Assembly: GCA_004380135.1 (NCBI GenBank)
Contig: QXCR01000054.1
Span: 110,190-174,189 of the forward strand
Source of the DNA: Stemphylium vesicarium
Taxonomy: Eukaryota; Ascomycota; Dothideomycetes; Pleosporales; Pleosporaceae
Direction of reading: 5' to 3'
DNA length: 64,000 bases
Shown here: positions 52,011-63,839 of the stretch, in pieces
Numbering within the stretch: position 1 is the first letter of the stretch
How the letters are laid out: every line of letters starts with the position of its first letter
The notes under the pieces: model-generated
Seen by the model: the letters and a program-made list of their open reading frames with translations, nothing else
The model's database searches: none
What the model was told of the DNA's origin: nothing
Program-made: the position numbers and the translations under genes

Positions 52011-53076
52011 ATGCGTCTTAACAACTTTTTGGCTGCGGCCGCTCTGGCTAGCACCACTCTCGCCGCGCCGGCAGACAAGCGCCAGGAGTCGAACCGCAAG
52101 ATGAAGTGGTTCGGTATCAACGAGTCTGGTGCTGAATTCGGCGAGACGGTTTTCCCAGGCACTTACGGCAAGGAGTACACTTGGTACGATCTCGACAAGA
52201 TTGACCAGTTCATGGATCAAGGGATGAACCTGTTCCGTCTGAACTTCCGTACGTTTTCATTCCATTCCATCTCCATCAGCACAGTTTGACTAACAAACCT
52301 CAACAGTGATGGAGCGTCTTACCCCCAACTCCCTTACTGGCGACTTCGACGCCGCCTACCTGGGCAACCTAACCGAGCAAGTAAAGCACATCACATCCAA
52401 AGGCTCGTACGCGATGATCCAACCGCACAACTACGGGCGCTTCATGGGCAGCATCATCACCGACACGGCAGCCTTCAAAACCTGGTGGACGAACGTAGCC
52501 GCCGAATACAAGGACAACGAGCTCGTTATATTTGACATCAACAATGAGTATCACGACATACCGCAACAAACCGTCTTCGACATGAACCAAGCCGGCATCG
52601 ACGGCATCCGCGCCGCAGGCGCAAAAACCCAATACATCACCCCGGAAGGCAACGCATGGACCGGCGCCTGGACCTGGGTGTCCTCGGGCAACGCCGCCAG
52701 CATGGTGAACCTCAAGGACCCGGAGAACAAGCTCGTGTACCAGATGCACCAGTACCTCGACTCTGATGGCTCCGGCACCAGCGCGACATGCGTCAGCAGC
52801 ACGATTTTCAAGGAGCGCCTCGAAGCCGCGACCAAGTGGCTTAAGGACAACAAGAAACAGGGTCTCATTGGCGAGTTTGCTGGCGGCAACAATGCGCAGT
52901 GTATTGATGCGCTGCAGGGCGGGCTGGAATATATGGGCCAGAATAAGGATGTTTGGATGGGGGCCGCGTGGTGGGCTGCGGGTCCCTGGTGGGGCGATTA
53001 CATCTTTGATATGGAGCCCCCGAACAGTATTGCTTGGGTTAACATCTTGCCCAAGATTAAGAGCTACTTTTTGTAG
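52011..53076 (+). CDS. Secreted GH5 endo-beta-1,4-glucanase, two exons
   Basis: Exons 52011-52248 and 52307-53076 (58-nt intron, GTACGT donor, CTAAC branch) give 335 residues. A signal peptide (MRLNNFLAAAALASTTLAAP) is followed by a Lys-Arg propeptide site near residue 24. The mature protein is a GH5 catalytic domain: WFGINESGAEFGE, RLNFLMERL, IQPHNYGRF, the acid/base Glu160 in DINNEYHD, substrate-contact HQYLDSDGSGTS, and the nucleophile Glu269 in GLIGEFAGG. The pattern fits subfamily 5 endoglucanases (EC 3.2.1.4), which cut internal beta-1,4-glucan bonds in cellulose. No CBM1 or linker is present at either end, so binding to crystalline cellulose relies on other enzymes. Expression is probably induced on plant material, by analogy with relatives. 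Confidence 0.95.
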
Positions 53077-53418
53077 ATGAGGATAGGTGGTTTGAGAGAC
53101 GTGGTTTAGTGGTGGGGGTTGCTTTGTTTCCAGTGTATATACTTATCTTCGCTTTCTTCTTCTTCTTCTTTTTTCTCTGTTCAGAACAAAATGTCTTGGT
53201 ATCAGAAATATCAAGATCTTTTCCACTTTGCCTCATCGGATCGCAATTTCAACAATCGTCAGGGTTGCAAACTTCTATCGAGAAAGACATTTTTGACTCC
53301 GTCGGTACGTGTAAAGCTTCACACGATTCACAGCCCATTTCCAGGTTCAAAGCCATCCATTCAAACATCTACACCCTACCTCCTCACCCCTCCCTTACCC
53401 ATCCAAAAATCCCCTTCC
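53077..53418. other. 3' regions of converging genes
   Basis: About 340 bases between stops at 53076 (plus) and 53419 (minus). A (TTC)n-like pyrimidine run lies near 53152-53176. No gene. Confidence 0.45.
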
Positions 53419-54498
53419 CTACGGCTTCCCCTCCCAAGCCTTTGTAAGATACTCCTCCGCACTCATGAAGTGATAATCCGGGTACCTCTCATTAAACTCT
53501 CCACTAACATCCCACGCCCCACTCTTAATCGCCCCAAAAAACATAACCAGGAACTGTTTGGAAAACGCCTCCTGCTGCTCCTTCGGAATAGTAGGATGAC
53601 TCAGCGGCGGAATCCAACTGCTCTTAATCACTCCCTGGGCCACATCCTCACTTTTCAGATACTCGACGCTCCACTCCCCGCCGCGGATCTTCTTGCCGAG
53701 CTCAACGAGCTCATTGATGCTGGTGCGACACCCGCGGATGCCGCCGACGCGCGGCCAGGACCGTTCCGTGTCGTCGAGGGCTTTGGCCAGGATATTCGCG
53801 TCATCTTGGATAGCGGTTAGGACAATGGGCTGCGTCCCGTCGTCTAGGACCATGGCGCGGCGGTTCTCGAAGTCGGCGAAGAAGGGCCAGGTGATGAGTT
53901 CGGGCTCGAGCGGGTACGGGTGCGCGAAGTAGTCCATGAAGATGCTGGGCTGGAACAGGCAGTATTGCATCCCCTTGAGCTCGCCTTTGGTGCCGAGTTC
54001 GGAGAGGTACCGGGCGATGTAGTCTTTATTGTCGTAGCTGCTTACCCCGCTGTTGCTCGCAATGCCCCATTCTGAAGGCGCGAAACGGGATACGCCCGCG
54101 GCGATGGAGGCGTGGATTAGGTTCTTCTGGGCCACGTTGTCGACGTCGAGGTGCACGACGAAGAAAGAGAGCACCGTGTGGAAGCCTTTGAGGGCCGCGG
54201 TTAGGCCCGCCAGGTCGGTGTAGTCGACTTGCTGGTAGGTCACCTTGGGGGAGGGGTGGGGCTTGACGGGCGCGGAGCGCGTGAAGATTGTGATGTCGTG
54301 GTGGCCTGAGGCGATTGTGGTTTTCAGGATGTTGGTCGCAACATCTACGGTGTGTCAGTGCATATTAATTGTATGTATCGTGGGTATAGTTCGAAGTAGA
54401 TAGAGAGGGGCAGTGCTGGTGATGTCCAAGTGGGGTGTTTTGCTAAATGCATGGGGATGCATACTTCCAGTGCCACCGGCAACTGCGATTTTGACCAT
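53419..54498 (-). CDS. NmrA-like/isoflavone-reductase-like NAD(P)-binding protein, two exons
   Basis: Exon 1 is only 34 bases (54498-54465: MVKIAVAGGTG plus one base). A 120-nt intron (GTATGC donor, CCGTAG acceptor) leads to exon 2 at 54344-53419, and the total is 319 residues. The joined N-terminus reads MVKIAVAGGTGNVATNILKT, an atypical-SDR GGTGNxG-like nucleotide-binding motif. Later segments fit the family: FTRSAPVKP, VDYTDLAGLTAALKGFHTVL and SRFAPSEWGI. Such enzymes reduce diverse aromatic or lactone substrates, or in the NmrA branch sense NAD(P) state without catalysis. The Lys of the isoflavone-reductase group is not obvious, so which branch is uncertain. Without exon 1 the protein would lack its cofactor motif, so the start in exon 1 is secure. 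Probably cytosolic. Confidence 0.9.
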
Positions 54499-55130
54499 GA
54501 TTGCTGTGAGGGTTTGCGATCTGAAAACTACCCAAGAGATTCTGACTGTGTGTAGTGCTCTTTCGATTCTGGACAGGCACTCGTTCACCTTTGTATGTCT
54601 TCCAACGGCCGCTATAGAAACGATCCGCTTCTTAGTCCCCGCATTTTTCTTGCAGCTCATTTGTTCTTCGGCGGATGACGGCACTATTCATGACTCGCGA
54701 CAGGATCTTTGACTATCCGGTCTATCAGTTCTACAGGATGTTTCACCACCAGTCGCTCTATGGATTAGAAATCCGTCTAAATGCATCGGTAGAAAGAAGA
54801 TCTATTGCTTGGCAGGACGTACAAGAAGGGAGCCTAGTCAAATGGAAGCGGTCCGGACGAAATCTGATCCGTAGTTTGTTATACATCACTCCGCCAGGAG
54901 TGAGGGGTAGTGTATCGTGCATTCTAGACAAGCTCTGAGACTCGGAGAGCATCGGGTGGGCCAGGCCTATTTGATAGAGAGGCGAGTAGGGATACCTGGG
55001 ATCGCATGTCGGAGCTTCTGTCGGCGAATCCAAGGACCGGCACCGATACCCAAATAGGAAATGACGAGAACTGACAGGACGGGTAGATGCAAATAAATGT
55101 TGAAAACTTTTATGGGTAATAGCAAATTTC
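54499..55130. other. Intergenic, no feature seen
   Basis: About 630 bases upstream of the NmrA-like start and downstream of the next minus-strand stop. Small frames on both strands are without motif. Confidence 0.45.
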
Positions 55131-56491
55131 TCACGCGTCGATGAGCGGGACCTCAGGCAAAGGCTTTTCTGGCAGCGGTTTGCTTGGGAGCGGCTTCATC
55201 GCTTCTTCGTACGCCGGCGGCTGTGACGAACTTCCGCCCTCCCCAGGATCATCGGTGTATCTTCCTTCTCCGTGCAGCAGTGCACCCTCCTCTTCAGCTA
55301 TCCTTTCTCTTCTCATATTCTCCCACACATCCTCCATCCCGTCCCACTTCATGAGTTCGCGCTGCGCGACGATCCATCTGAATAGTTTCCAGAAACCGAA
55401 CAGCGCAAGGAGGCCACTGATAACACTGACGAAGATGATCCAGAACAGGTACCAGAAATCCCAGTGTACGAATTCGCCAAAGACTTCGCGCAAGGTACCC
55501 TTCTTGCCATAGTAGCCCCATTCTTCTTGACGGTAGAGGAAGCGGCTGCCTTCTGCTTCCCAAACGTCAGTGCCTAGGAAGTGGCCTATTCTACCCCAAA
55601 GCGACAAGGATTTCTTGAGTGGGAAGGTATATGCTCGAGCTACGAGGCGCATGTCGAGGATCTGATATTTGTATTTCTTGTCTTCGGCGCCAGCCTGGCC
55701 GTTGAAAGGATCGGCGGCCTTCTTCCCTCCTCCATTCCCAGTCTTGCGTGTCTTTAGCGGTACTCCCTTGACTAGCATCCATACCATCTTTTGGTCCGGG
55801 TCGTTGAACTCCCAGAGTGGCTCGTCCGGAGACCTTGACTTTCCAATCACGTCCAGCGATACATTCCAGTATTCTGCGTCGTCTTCTTCGTCGCCCGAAT
55901 CGTATTCACTCGGGTTGGTAATGTATAGGTAATCGAGATGTATGCGCGATGGTGGAGAGAGCGGTATAGTATAACACCACGCAGTAGTATCGTCATCCGG
56001 GTGTGTCACATCCGTACAGTATGGGTTCGCGGTTGTTAGGCCCTTATACAGATCTGCGTTGGAGAGGTTGGACGGATATTGGGCGGCGTGGAACTGAGGC
56101 GGTATAGGTATGGTTGGCAACGGATATAGCGGGTCCCTGTTTAGAAGAATTGTGCGTTTATCGTGCGTGAGGGTGATGTTCAGCAGCTGTGGTGCGCAGA
56201 AGCGTCGTCAGCGTGTTTTCATGGGATGCCTCCAGGGACGCAACATACAAGTATATGGTCAGCATTCACGACCTTGTCTTCTATTCTTTCCACATAAGGA
56301 CAGTCCTTGCAATCAATCTTCGCAATGTACGATGATCCGGGCGTTACTGCGGTAACGTCTGCGATGGGCTGCGCGCACTCCTCTACGTTCCCCGTCTCCT
56401 CTGGGTCACGACAATCAAGCGCATTTGGGATTTCGGCAGCATAGACTAAAGAAACAACCGCAGCGAAAAGCGGCACACCAAGCAAACGCAT
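55131..56491 (-). CDS. Type I membrane protein with cytosolic PPAY motif, two exons
   Basis: Exons 56491-56249 and 56186-55131 (minus strand; 62-nt intron with GTATGT donor and CACAG acceptor) give 432 residues. The signal peptide is MRLLGVPLFAAVVSLVYA. The lumenal part (about residues 19-324) has several Cys, including CKDCPYVE near residue 71, and N-glycosylation sequons (NIT, NVS). One membrane span (FWYLFWIIFVSVISGLLALF, about 325-350) is followed by an 80-residue cytosolic tail with an acidic patch, a PPAY motif (404-407) and KPLP repeats. PPxY motifs bind WW domains of Nedd4/Rsp5 ubiquitin ligases, so this may be an endomembrane adaptor or cargo for ubiquitin-dependent sorting. That role is inferred from topology plus motif. 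The family itself is not recognised. Confidence 0.85.
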
Positions 56492-57310
56492 GTCGAAGTG
56501 GTGATGGATGATGACGGAAGGTAGGTGCCTGGCGATCTATCGACCCGCAGCTCGCCGGCTGTCAGGGGCGTAGCGTGGCCGAGCATGGTAGGGGTGGGGC
56601 AGGTCTAGCTGCCGCAGGGCGAAGGAACACTGGTTCCCCGCGTGGTTACCATCACAACCTTCATCTCAGCTTTTAGACTGTGTTCCCGTTCCTCAATAAC
56701 TGTCGATTAGATAGACTTGCAGGCTGGATAGAATCGAGATCTTTCGGTCGCTCGGCATAACGGCCTGCTAGCGAGCTTCAGAGTCGCCGTAGACTGGCTC
56801 GAGTACACCTCTGAAGCTGAGGGATGATATCAATCTGCATCAAATCAGTCTCGGAGTATGATAGTTGCTGATTAAGCAAAAAGGAAGAGCCCGGGAAACT
56901 AGATCGAACGTTTTGAGAGATGTATTTCCTGTGAGTGTTGGGTCGCTTGGCTCGTTGAAGCTACCGTCCGACATTGCATCTCGCATCCCTTCACAACTCC
57001 ACTTGACTCAATGATACATCATATGAATTCATCTTGATTCTTCTATCCTTGGAGCCATGTTACACGCACCTCATACTTACCTTGGTGATTTGTTCGGCGC
57101 GTACCAGCGCTGGACCCCATGACGTCACGCATGAGATCACAGCTGTGCACATCACATAGCATAAAGAAGCTGCGCAGCCCACGCCTTCAAACCTGATATT
57201 TCGCCTCAACAACAGACCGAAATACCTACACGTTCCGATCACAGGCAACCTACTATAATACTCTTCAAGACGAATCCGAGTAGTCAATACCCTCAACCGA
57301 CACACTCACA
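56492..57310. other. Divergent intergenic region
   Basis: About 820 bases between the membrane-protein start (minus) and the small protein at 57311 (plus). The bases just before 57311 are C/A-rich, as in a fungal leader. No other feature. Confidence 0.45.
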
Positions 57311-57631
57311 ATGTCATCTTCATCAACATTCCAGTCCTTCTCCACCTCCAGCAGCAGCACAACCATCAACGGGCAGACCGTCTCAAAGTCTGAGCAAACA
57401 TACTCAGACCCCAGCGGCACCCGCATCCAGCGCACCCATCAAGCGCCTGGCGAAGCCCCGCGTGTCGAACGCTTTGGAACGGACGCAAATGGAAGGCAGC
57501 TAGAGGATCCTAGGACCGCGGATGCGAAGCGTATCCAGGACGTGACAGAGGAGGAAGAATCCAAGGCGAAGGAGAGGATGTACGAGGAGAGGATGGAGGG
57601 CGAGTATGCGAAGAGAGAGGGAGGCGCTTAG
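57311..57631 (+). CDS. Small Ser/Thr-rich, Glu/Lys-tailed protein
   Basis: A 106-residue intronless frame with ATG in a good context (CACAATG). The N-terminal 40 residues are Ser/Thr-rich (MSSSSTFQSFSTSSSSTTIN), the middle has QTYSDPSGTRIQRTHQAPGE, and residues about 70-100 form an acidic/basic helix (RIQDVTEEEESKAKERMYEE). No Cys, signal peptide or membrane segment, so probably a disordered cytosolic or nuclear protein. Small proteins of this composition recur in related fungi, to my recollection, without known function. Composition is unlike random frames here, which supports a real gene. Confidence 0.75.
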   Translation: MSSSSTFQSFSTSSSSTTINGQTVSKSEQTYSDPSGTRIQRTHQAPGEAPRVERFGTDANGRQLEDPRTADAKRIQDVTEEEESKAKERMYEERMEGEYAKREGGA

Positions 57632-58345
57632 ATGGATATGGAGGGGTATTAATGAGTTTACGATACTGTACAACAAAGAAATAGAACTACCACCTATTGC
57701 ACTTGACATCATGTCGCACTCACTCCAGTGAAGCCGTCTCAATTTGTGCATGATACCTTTTGAGACTTGACACATATCCCCAAAAACCCCACTATTCCTA
57801 ACCCCTCCGCGTTTTCCTCCCAGCAGCCTTGTTCCACGCCTACGCGCCCAATATCCGCACCCTTCCTCTCCCCACAGATAGCAGACTACACCGTTATCCG
57901 CGTTAGCGGCTTCGCCTGCTTGGATATCCGCCGCACGTGGTTCGCCTGTGCTGTCCCGCTGCAATACCCGACAATAGCCGTCGCGCTCCGCAACATATAC
58001 CCAGCCTTCCCGCACTGATCCTGCATGAGCAAAGCTTTAGTAACGGCGCGCGTGACTACTCCACCGCATTCAAAATCTTCGTAATCGTGATGGGAGAGGG
58101 TATTGGGGGATGTGCGGATGGTGGTGGAAGGGCGCTGGAGTACTTAGGTTGGCTGGGTTCGTGGGAAATGTAGGACGATATTTTTAATCTCAAGGCTTGA
58201 TCGTTGTGTCTGTCTTTTTGGCATTGAGACCTTGGCCTTGCGACAAGAAGCACACTTTTTGTGGCAATGAGATTGATTAGACGTCGATAACATTTCCCAA
58301 CACCACTCGATTCTGCTCTGAAGACAGACTGTGCGAACCGCCATC
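57632..58345. other. Intergenic, with possible weak coding traces
   Basis: About 710 bases between two plus-strand genes. Minus-strand sequence near 57830-58015 has short protein-like runs in several frames, but no consistent start, stop or splice model. Presumed promoter of the P450 gene at the right end. Confidence 0.4.
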
Positions 58346-59966
58346 ATGGCTATCCTCTTCCTCCTCGCCTCCATTTTCGGAGCGCTGACACTCTACGTAC
58401 GACTTGCGCAAAAATCAAGGCAACCATAGCTAACATGGACCACAGATTTTCGGCGTGATAATCTATCGCCTCACACTCCACCCTCTGGCCTCCTACCCAG
58501 GCCCCTTCCTTGCGAAAATCACAGACATCTACCTTGCCTATTACGCCTACAAAGGATCCCGGCATCTCGCCTTCTCCCGCGCACACGAGCAATACGGCGC
58601 GTATGTACGTCTCGGGCCCAACCTCCTTTCCGTCAACACGGCTACTGGTCTGAAAACCATCTATGGCTTCCGCTCCAACGTCAAGAAAGCATCGTTCTAC
58701 GAGGCATTCCCTAGCACACCAAAAGCCGTTAGCGTGCACAGCGCAATCGACAAGATGCAGCATGCGCGAAAGCGGAGAGTCATGAGCCACGCGTTCAGCG
58801 ACTCGGCAATCAAGAGTCTGGAAAAGTATATTCTAGCTAACGTTCGCGTTGGATGCGAGCTACTCGGGCGCAAAAGCAACAACTATTCCAACAACAGCGA
58901 CGAGAAAGATGCCGGTTGGAACGATGCTTGGAACGCAGCACATTGGTGCGAATGGCTTGTCTTCGACATCATGGGTGATCTGGTCTTTGGAAAAGCTTTC
59001 GGCATGCTGGAAAGCCCCGTCAATCGCTTCGCAACGCAACTGGTAGGCAACGCGGCACATCGCCATTTGATCTGCGGCACGCACCTGACCATCCACAACT
59101 GGCATCTGGACAAGCTTTTCTTCCGTAAGATCGCCGGGCAGCGTGCGCAGTACATGCAGTACAGCAAAGGCCAGGCTATGGAGCGAACAAAGCTGGGTGT
59201 AGACGTTGACCGCAAGGATTTCTTCTACTACCTGCTCAACGCCAAGGACCCCGAGACTGGCAAGGGTTTCAACATGGATGAGCTATGGGGAGAGTCGAAT
59301 CTGCTGATTATCGCTGGCTCGGACACGACTTCCACGGCTATGGCTGGTACCCTGTTTTACCTTGCGAACAACCCGGCTGCGATGCAGAAGGTGTGCAAGG
59401 AGATCCGCGAGACTTTCACTGACGTCGAGGAGATCGTTACCGGACCCAAGCTCAGCGGCTGCTCTTTCCTCCGCGCTTGCATCGACGAGACCATGCGCAT
59501 GACACCTCCCGTAGCTGGTGCTCTCCCCAGACAGATTCTCACCGGCGGTATGGATATCGATGGCCGCCACATTCCCGCTGGCGTAGATGTCGGTGTGCCG
59601 ATTTACGCTATCCATCACAACCCCGACTACTTCCCTAGGCCTTTCGATTACCTTCCTGAGCGCTGGCTCTCAGATCCTGCGGTTAACCCGCTGCATAGCA
59701 ATCTTCCGGCCGCGCAGTCTGCATTCAACCCCTTTAGCATTGGTCCTCGTGGATGCATTGGAAAGGGACTGGCGTACGTCGAGTTGACTGTGACTATTGC
59801 ACGGGTACTGTACTTGTACGATCTTAGGCTCGCTCCGGGTACTACGTTGGGTGCGGGAGGCAGCGAGTTGGAGGAGGGTAGGAATAGAACGACTGAGTAC
59901 CAGATTATGGATGTGTTTGCAAGTAAGAAGGATGGTCCCATTCTGCAGTTCCGGGCTAGAGCGTAG
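58346..59966 (+). CDS. Cytochrome P450 monooxygenase, two exons
   Basis: A 51-base first exon (58346-58396) encodes the start of the membrane anchor (MAILFLLASIFGALTLY). A 49-nt intron with GTACGA donor and GCTAAC branch leads to exon 2 at 58446-59966; total 523 residues. Motifs: HPLASYPGPFLAK hinge, I-helix AGSDTT (307-312), ETMR ExxR (365-368), PERW and the haem loop FSIGPRGCIG with Cys454. The order and spacing are complete. It resembles fungal P450s annotated as benzoate 4-monooxygenase-like or isotrichodermin C-15 hydroxylase-like, ER-bound and CPR-dependent. Substrate unknown; no partner biosynthetic genes are next to it. It is not a close duplicate of the P450 at 25747, since motif-flanking sequences differ strongly. 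Confidence 0.95.
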
Positions 59967-60354
59967 ATTTTATAGAATCACCGAGTTTTAATATCATGAT
60001 TCTTGAGCCGAACAACCCTTTTTGAGCGGAGGATTTCTGCCGTTCGTGTGATGTTAGTGGAAAATTTCACGGACTCAAGATAGTTCCTAAAGCAATCAAT
60101 GCAGCTTCTTGCTCACGGTAGTCTATCTGCTCGGGATTAAAATAGGGCAACGTCTTCACTGGCTCGTTGGTGGCAATCGTCGGGGATGGATCAGGATGCT
60201 CGAGTCGCTAGGTGCGTTATCGATAACTAGTCTTGGTGCCCCAAAACGGCGAGTAACTTTTTCCGACCGTTGTTGATGCGCATCCTGCACCAAGCACAAC
60301 GCCGCCGGAAGCTCACTTACTACTCGCTTTCCCTAAAGAGACCCACAACATACA
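59967..60354. other. Intergenic, no feature seen
   Basis: About 390 bases between two plus-strand genes, with no frame of note. Confidence 0.45.
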
Positions 60355-61417
60355 ATGGCCGTCTCTCGGTTGTTTTCACGAAGCCAATGTCTTCTCCGTA
60401 GAAGCACACCATGCGTTCGCCTCACCCCCTCAGCAGTTCCATCAATCAATTCATCCATCCCGAGGCGAATATTCTCCTCTAGTGTATCTGTACAGGAGGA
60501 GATTGTCCAAACACCCTCAAGAGGCCCGGAGATTTCTCTCACGGATGACCGTGCCGCGTCAAAAGGGGACAGCGTCGCAAATGGCGTCGCTCTCATGACA
60601 ATGCCAAGGCGGGTGTCACGACGAGACATTGAAGAATTACTGCAGAGCAAAGGATTGAACGTGTACGTACGGCAGTAGCGGGCTGTGATCAATCTTGATC
60701 GTTTTCCTCAGATGTTCAAACTAACGAGCACACAGCAAGAGAATACAGATGCGCGTAGATCGCTTCTCGTTCCATAATGACACTTATTGCTTTCTGGAAC
60801 TGGGCAGCCAGAAGGAAGTGGACGACGCAATCAAGCTCCTTGACAAGATGATATTACACGGAAAATCAATCGTCGCTCAGCCCTTGAAACCCGGTTTCCA
60901 GTGGGGTCTCATCGAAAAAAACCGAGCACCTTACGCATCCCGACACTTTCTCGCTGAAGGCAATGCTGCGGAAGATGCTCTCTTACCCATGGTCGAAGGG
61001 CGCCGGATGTTGCTGTCGGTGCAAACACCAGGCTGGGCCGCCGACAAAGCCACCCTCGGCGAGGCTAAAGCCTACTCGATAGAGGTTATTCAGCAAAATT
61101 TCGACAAATACGGAATCGAGAGGCTTAGTGAATTGTCAAACTTCCTTGGGGATAAGAAAGCCAATCCTCGCATGCTGTGCATGATTGACTTCACTACGAA
61201 GGAGGGTGCCGAGCGCGCTGCTGCGGAACACCACGATACTGTAATCCAAGACCGCCTGGTGTGGCTCAAACTCTGCGAACCTGCCCCATGGAGGGTGCAT
61301 CAGTTCTCGAAGTTTGCCCCGAAGCTGGTGGCGGATCTACAAGAGAAGGGTACATTCACTAAGGATGCCTACGAGGACAAGTTCGTCAACCCGCGCCCAA
61401 AGAAGAACAAGAAGTAG
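60355..61417 (+). CDS. Probable mitochondrial protein with possible RRM-like fold, two exons
   Basis: Exons 60355-60662 and 60736-61417 give 329 residues (73-nt intron, GTACGT donor, CACAG acceptor; phase 2). The N-terminus is basic with Arg, Ser and Leu and almost no acid for 40 residues (MAVSRLFSRSQCLLRRSTPC), a likely mitochondrial presequence. Across the junction comes PRRVSRRDIEELLQSKGLNV, then VDRFSFHNDTYCFLELGSQK and VDDAIKLLDKMILHGKSIVA, which has the beta-alpha-beta-beta pattern of an RNA-recognition motif (helix, FLEL-type strand, small loop, IVAQPL strand). A second similar unit may lie near PRMLCMIDFTTKEGAERAAA. The C-terminus is Lys-rich. RNA binding in mitochondria is inferred from fold impression, not from a clear RNP motif. 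Confidence 0.8.
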
Positions 61418-63839
61418 AGGACCGGGCAAATTGGCAAGAAAATCCCTATGTGGATTATGTTGGTGAATGGGATGCCTGGAGATAAAAGCGCTGTAACATA
61501 GTAAACGTCAAATTCACGGAAGATCCCTGGAGCTATATGTGATTAGGGCGAATCTGTGTTGTACTGTAAAGGGAAATGCGTCATCTCAAAAGCCTAGGTC
61601 AAAATGGAACAAAATGCTCACTGCGCTTCTGCATTCGAACTACTAGGCGACACAGATTCCTCACATTGAACGTGCGGTGTAGGTATCAATCTCACATGTT
61701 ATCGCCCACTCGTTGCAGATACGATTCCACGCCTCACCACTTGCAGCCACTCCCGACAAGATGCGATACTCGCCACTCTGCCTGATCCCAAAAGATCCCA
61801 AAATTCACAATCTCAGCAGTAAAATCGGCAAAGAGATCACAGGACTCACCACTTCCCGAGCGACAAACCTCCAACCCGCAAACTCACCGTGTTGCACAAG
61901 CGCACTCAATAAAGAAAAGCACCATCACAAACCAACACCAAAACCACTAAAAAGCAAATCCCATGCCCTCCGAACACGTTCCCCCCTTATCCCCCGAACC
62001 CGCATCTTTTCGGAGTCCCGGCGTCCGGAACAAACCTACCCACACTACACCACACACCCGCCGCCCCGATGACCCCGGAACCCACCCAAACAGGTAATAA
62101 GGCTCAAAAACCATTGATTCCCTTCGGAATCGCGGTGCGTCGCGGCCGACGGTCGTCGGAGTGCGGATTCAGACACGGCGCGAAGGTGGAACGAGGTATT
62201 GCCATTGCTGTTGGCTTGCGGTAGGGTGGTTGAGCTCGGCAGGGTGCGACGGGACGGATGTCGGGGTGGGTTAAGTTCCGAAGCGAAGCGAAGCGGAATG
62301 AGGGCTTGCGCGACGCGATGAGATGGTGGTGGTACGATAGGTTTGGCAATGCGATAATGGAAAGGGAAAGGGACTGGAGGGGCGGTGAGTAGGAGTGTTG
62401 CGCGATTGCGTTTCTGGCGATTGGGGGAGGTGCTGGGTTCTGGTTGACTGGGGATAGGACTACATAGGTACGGGTAGAGCGAACGTATCGCGGGCTGCGA
62501 AGGAACGACGCCGATCGGGGACGTCGAATCTGCGGATACAAAGATGCGAGGGGTTTGGCTATCGCAGAAGCATGAATTTGTATTTTTCCAGCGATTTCCC
62601 TTCGTTCTGTCCTCTACCTTCAATGTTAGACCTGTTGGTCGCGCTGGTATTGCTTCTCCCTTTCTTGCCAATGTTCCCAGCGCGCCAATACAACTACTAC
62701 ATGTGTATACCACCTCGGTAATCACCCTTTTCCAAACTAACCATCCATCACACCTACGAACCCACACAAGCCAACATCATTACTACAAACTCTGGGCCTC
62801 ATTCCTATTCTCTCGATTCCAGAGCACCCAAGATTCTTGCTACCTCCTCACCACCTCGTGCTATTAACCGCATCGCTTCCGGCACGTCCCGGCAGCCAAT
62901 CAGCAGTGCCGTGACTGCGAAAACGGGGCTAGACGATGGACCCTGCATGAGCGATGCTGGCGCGTCTCTTGTAGTTTGCATTGCATATCCAGGGTCCAAC
63001 CGGTCATCGGCGAGAAGGAAGAGGAACCTCGGGAGGTACGGGCAGAACAAAAGTCTGGGGTACCTAGGTACACAAATCACCAGTCTCGCCGAGGAACAAG
63101 GACGAGCACATCGGGACTTGAAACGGTAGAAGTGAGATTGCCAATGAACGAAGTAATAACAGATTCAAAGTGTAACTTGCGATATGGCTTCATGCTCAAA
63201 GACATGATTGTCAGTATCCTACCCGAGTGCCTACGAGTTTATTTTCCGCACCGCTTCTCTGCACTTAGTTTCTCTCGTCCAACCCTCGCTTCTACCGGAC
63301 TAACAGCCTAGCCAGCCGCACGCCGTGGCATGGCGCGACACAGTTTCCCGATGCAGAAGCCAGGCGTTCATCTGGTTGGTTCCGGGCCGACCGCCTCACG
63401 CCTTCCCATGCCTTCTTATCGCTGAATCCGGGGCGAAGGGTGATACGGAGCATGCCGGTCGGTCGGTCAGTCAGTAAGCCTATCTGAAGGCCCAAGCTCC
63501 TTCTTGTCGCGAAGATCGGAGAGAGGAGTCAGACACGAACGATGAGGCGGCGGGGAAGGTAGGAAGGGAGGGCAGCTTATATAAAGATGGGGCGTTTCTC
63601 CGGGTATGAAGACTGTTTTGTCGGAGGCAAAAAAGAGAGCGGTTGAATAGTTGTGCTGGAAGCTTGGTAGACATATCGGGTGTTCAAAGACATAACAAGA
63701 GTCAAGATATACACACATCCACGCACGTTTTCAACACCCCTCTTCAAGTTCAACGGCATCTGAAAACACCCCCTGCCCGCATCTACCACCTCAACTCTAG
63801 AACACCATCGAACCCCCGCTGGTGAGTACAACGCTTCCC
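61418..63839. other. Gene-poor right end of the window
   Basis: About 2.4 kb. The longest frame (minus 62045-62767) is Pro/Ser/Arg-rich with a poor start and no motif, and plus frames are shorter. A short GAAGC run (GAAGCGAAGCGAAGC) occurs near 62278. TATATAAA at 63578-63585 precedes about 250 bases of C/A-rich leader, so the right part is best read as the promoter of a gene leaving the window. Confidence 0.4.
63578..63585 (+). promoter_or_regulatory. TATA box of a gene at the right edge
   Basis: A consensus TATATAAA lies about 260 bases before the candidate ATG at 63840. The leader between them contains a CTG/GTGAGT site near 63820 that could be a 5' UTR splice donor. Confidence 0.4.

Noticed and set aside
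25747..59966. P450s as part of a secondary-metabolite cluster
   Set aside because: The two P450s are about 31 kb apart with no synthase, transporter or cluster-type transcription factor between them; the intervening genes are housekeeping or unrelated.
62045..62767. 240-codon minus-strand ORF
   Set aside because: Pro/Ser/Arg-rich with a weak start and no motif; probably chance in GC-rich spacer.
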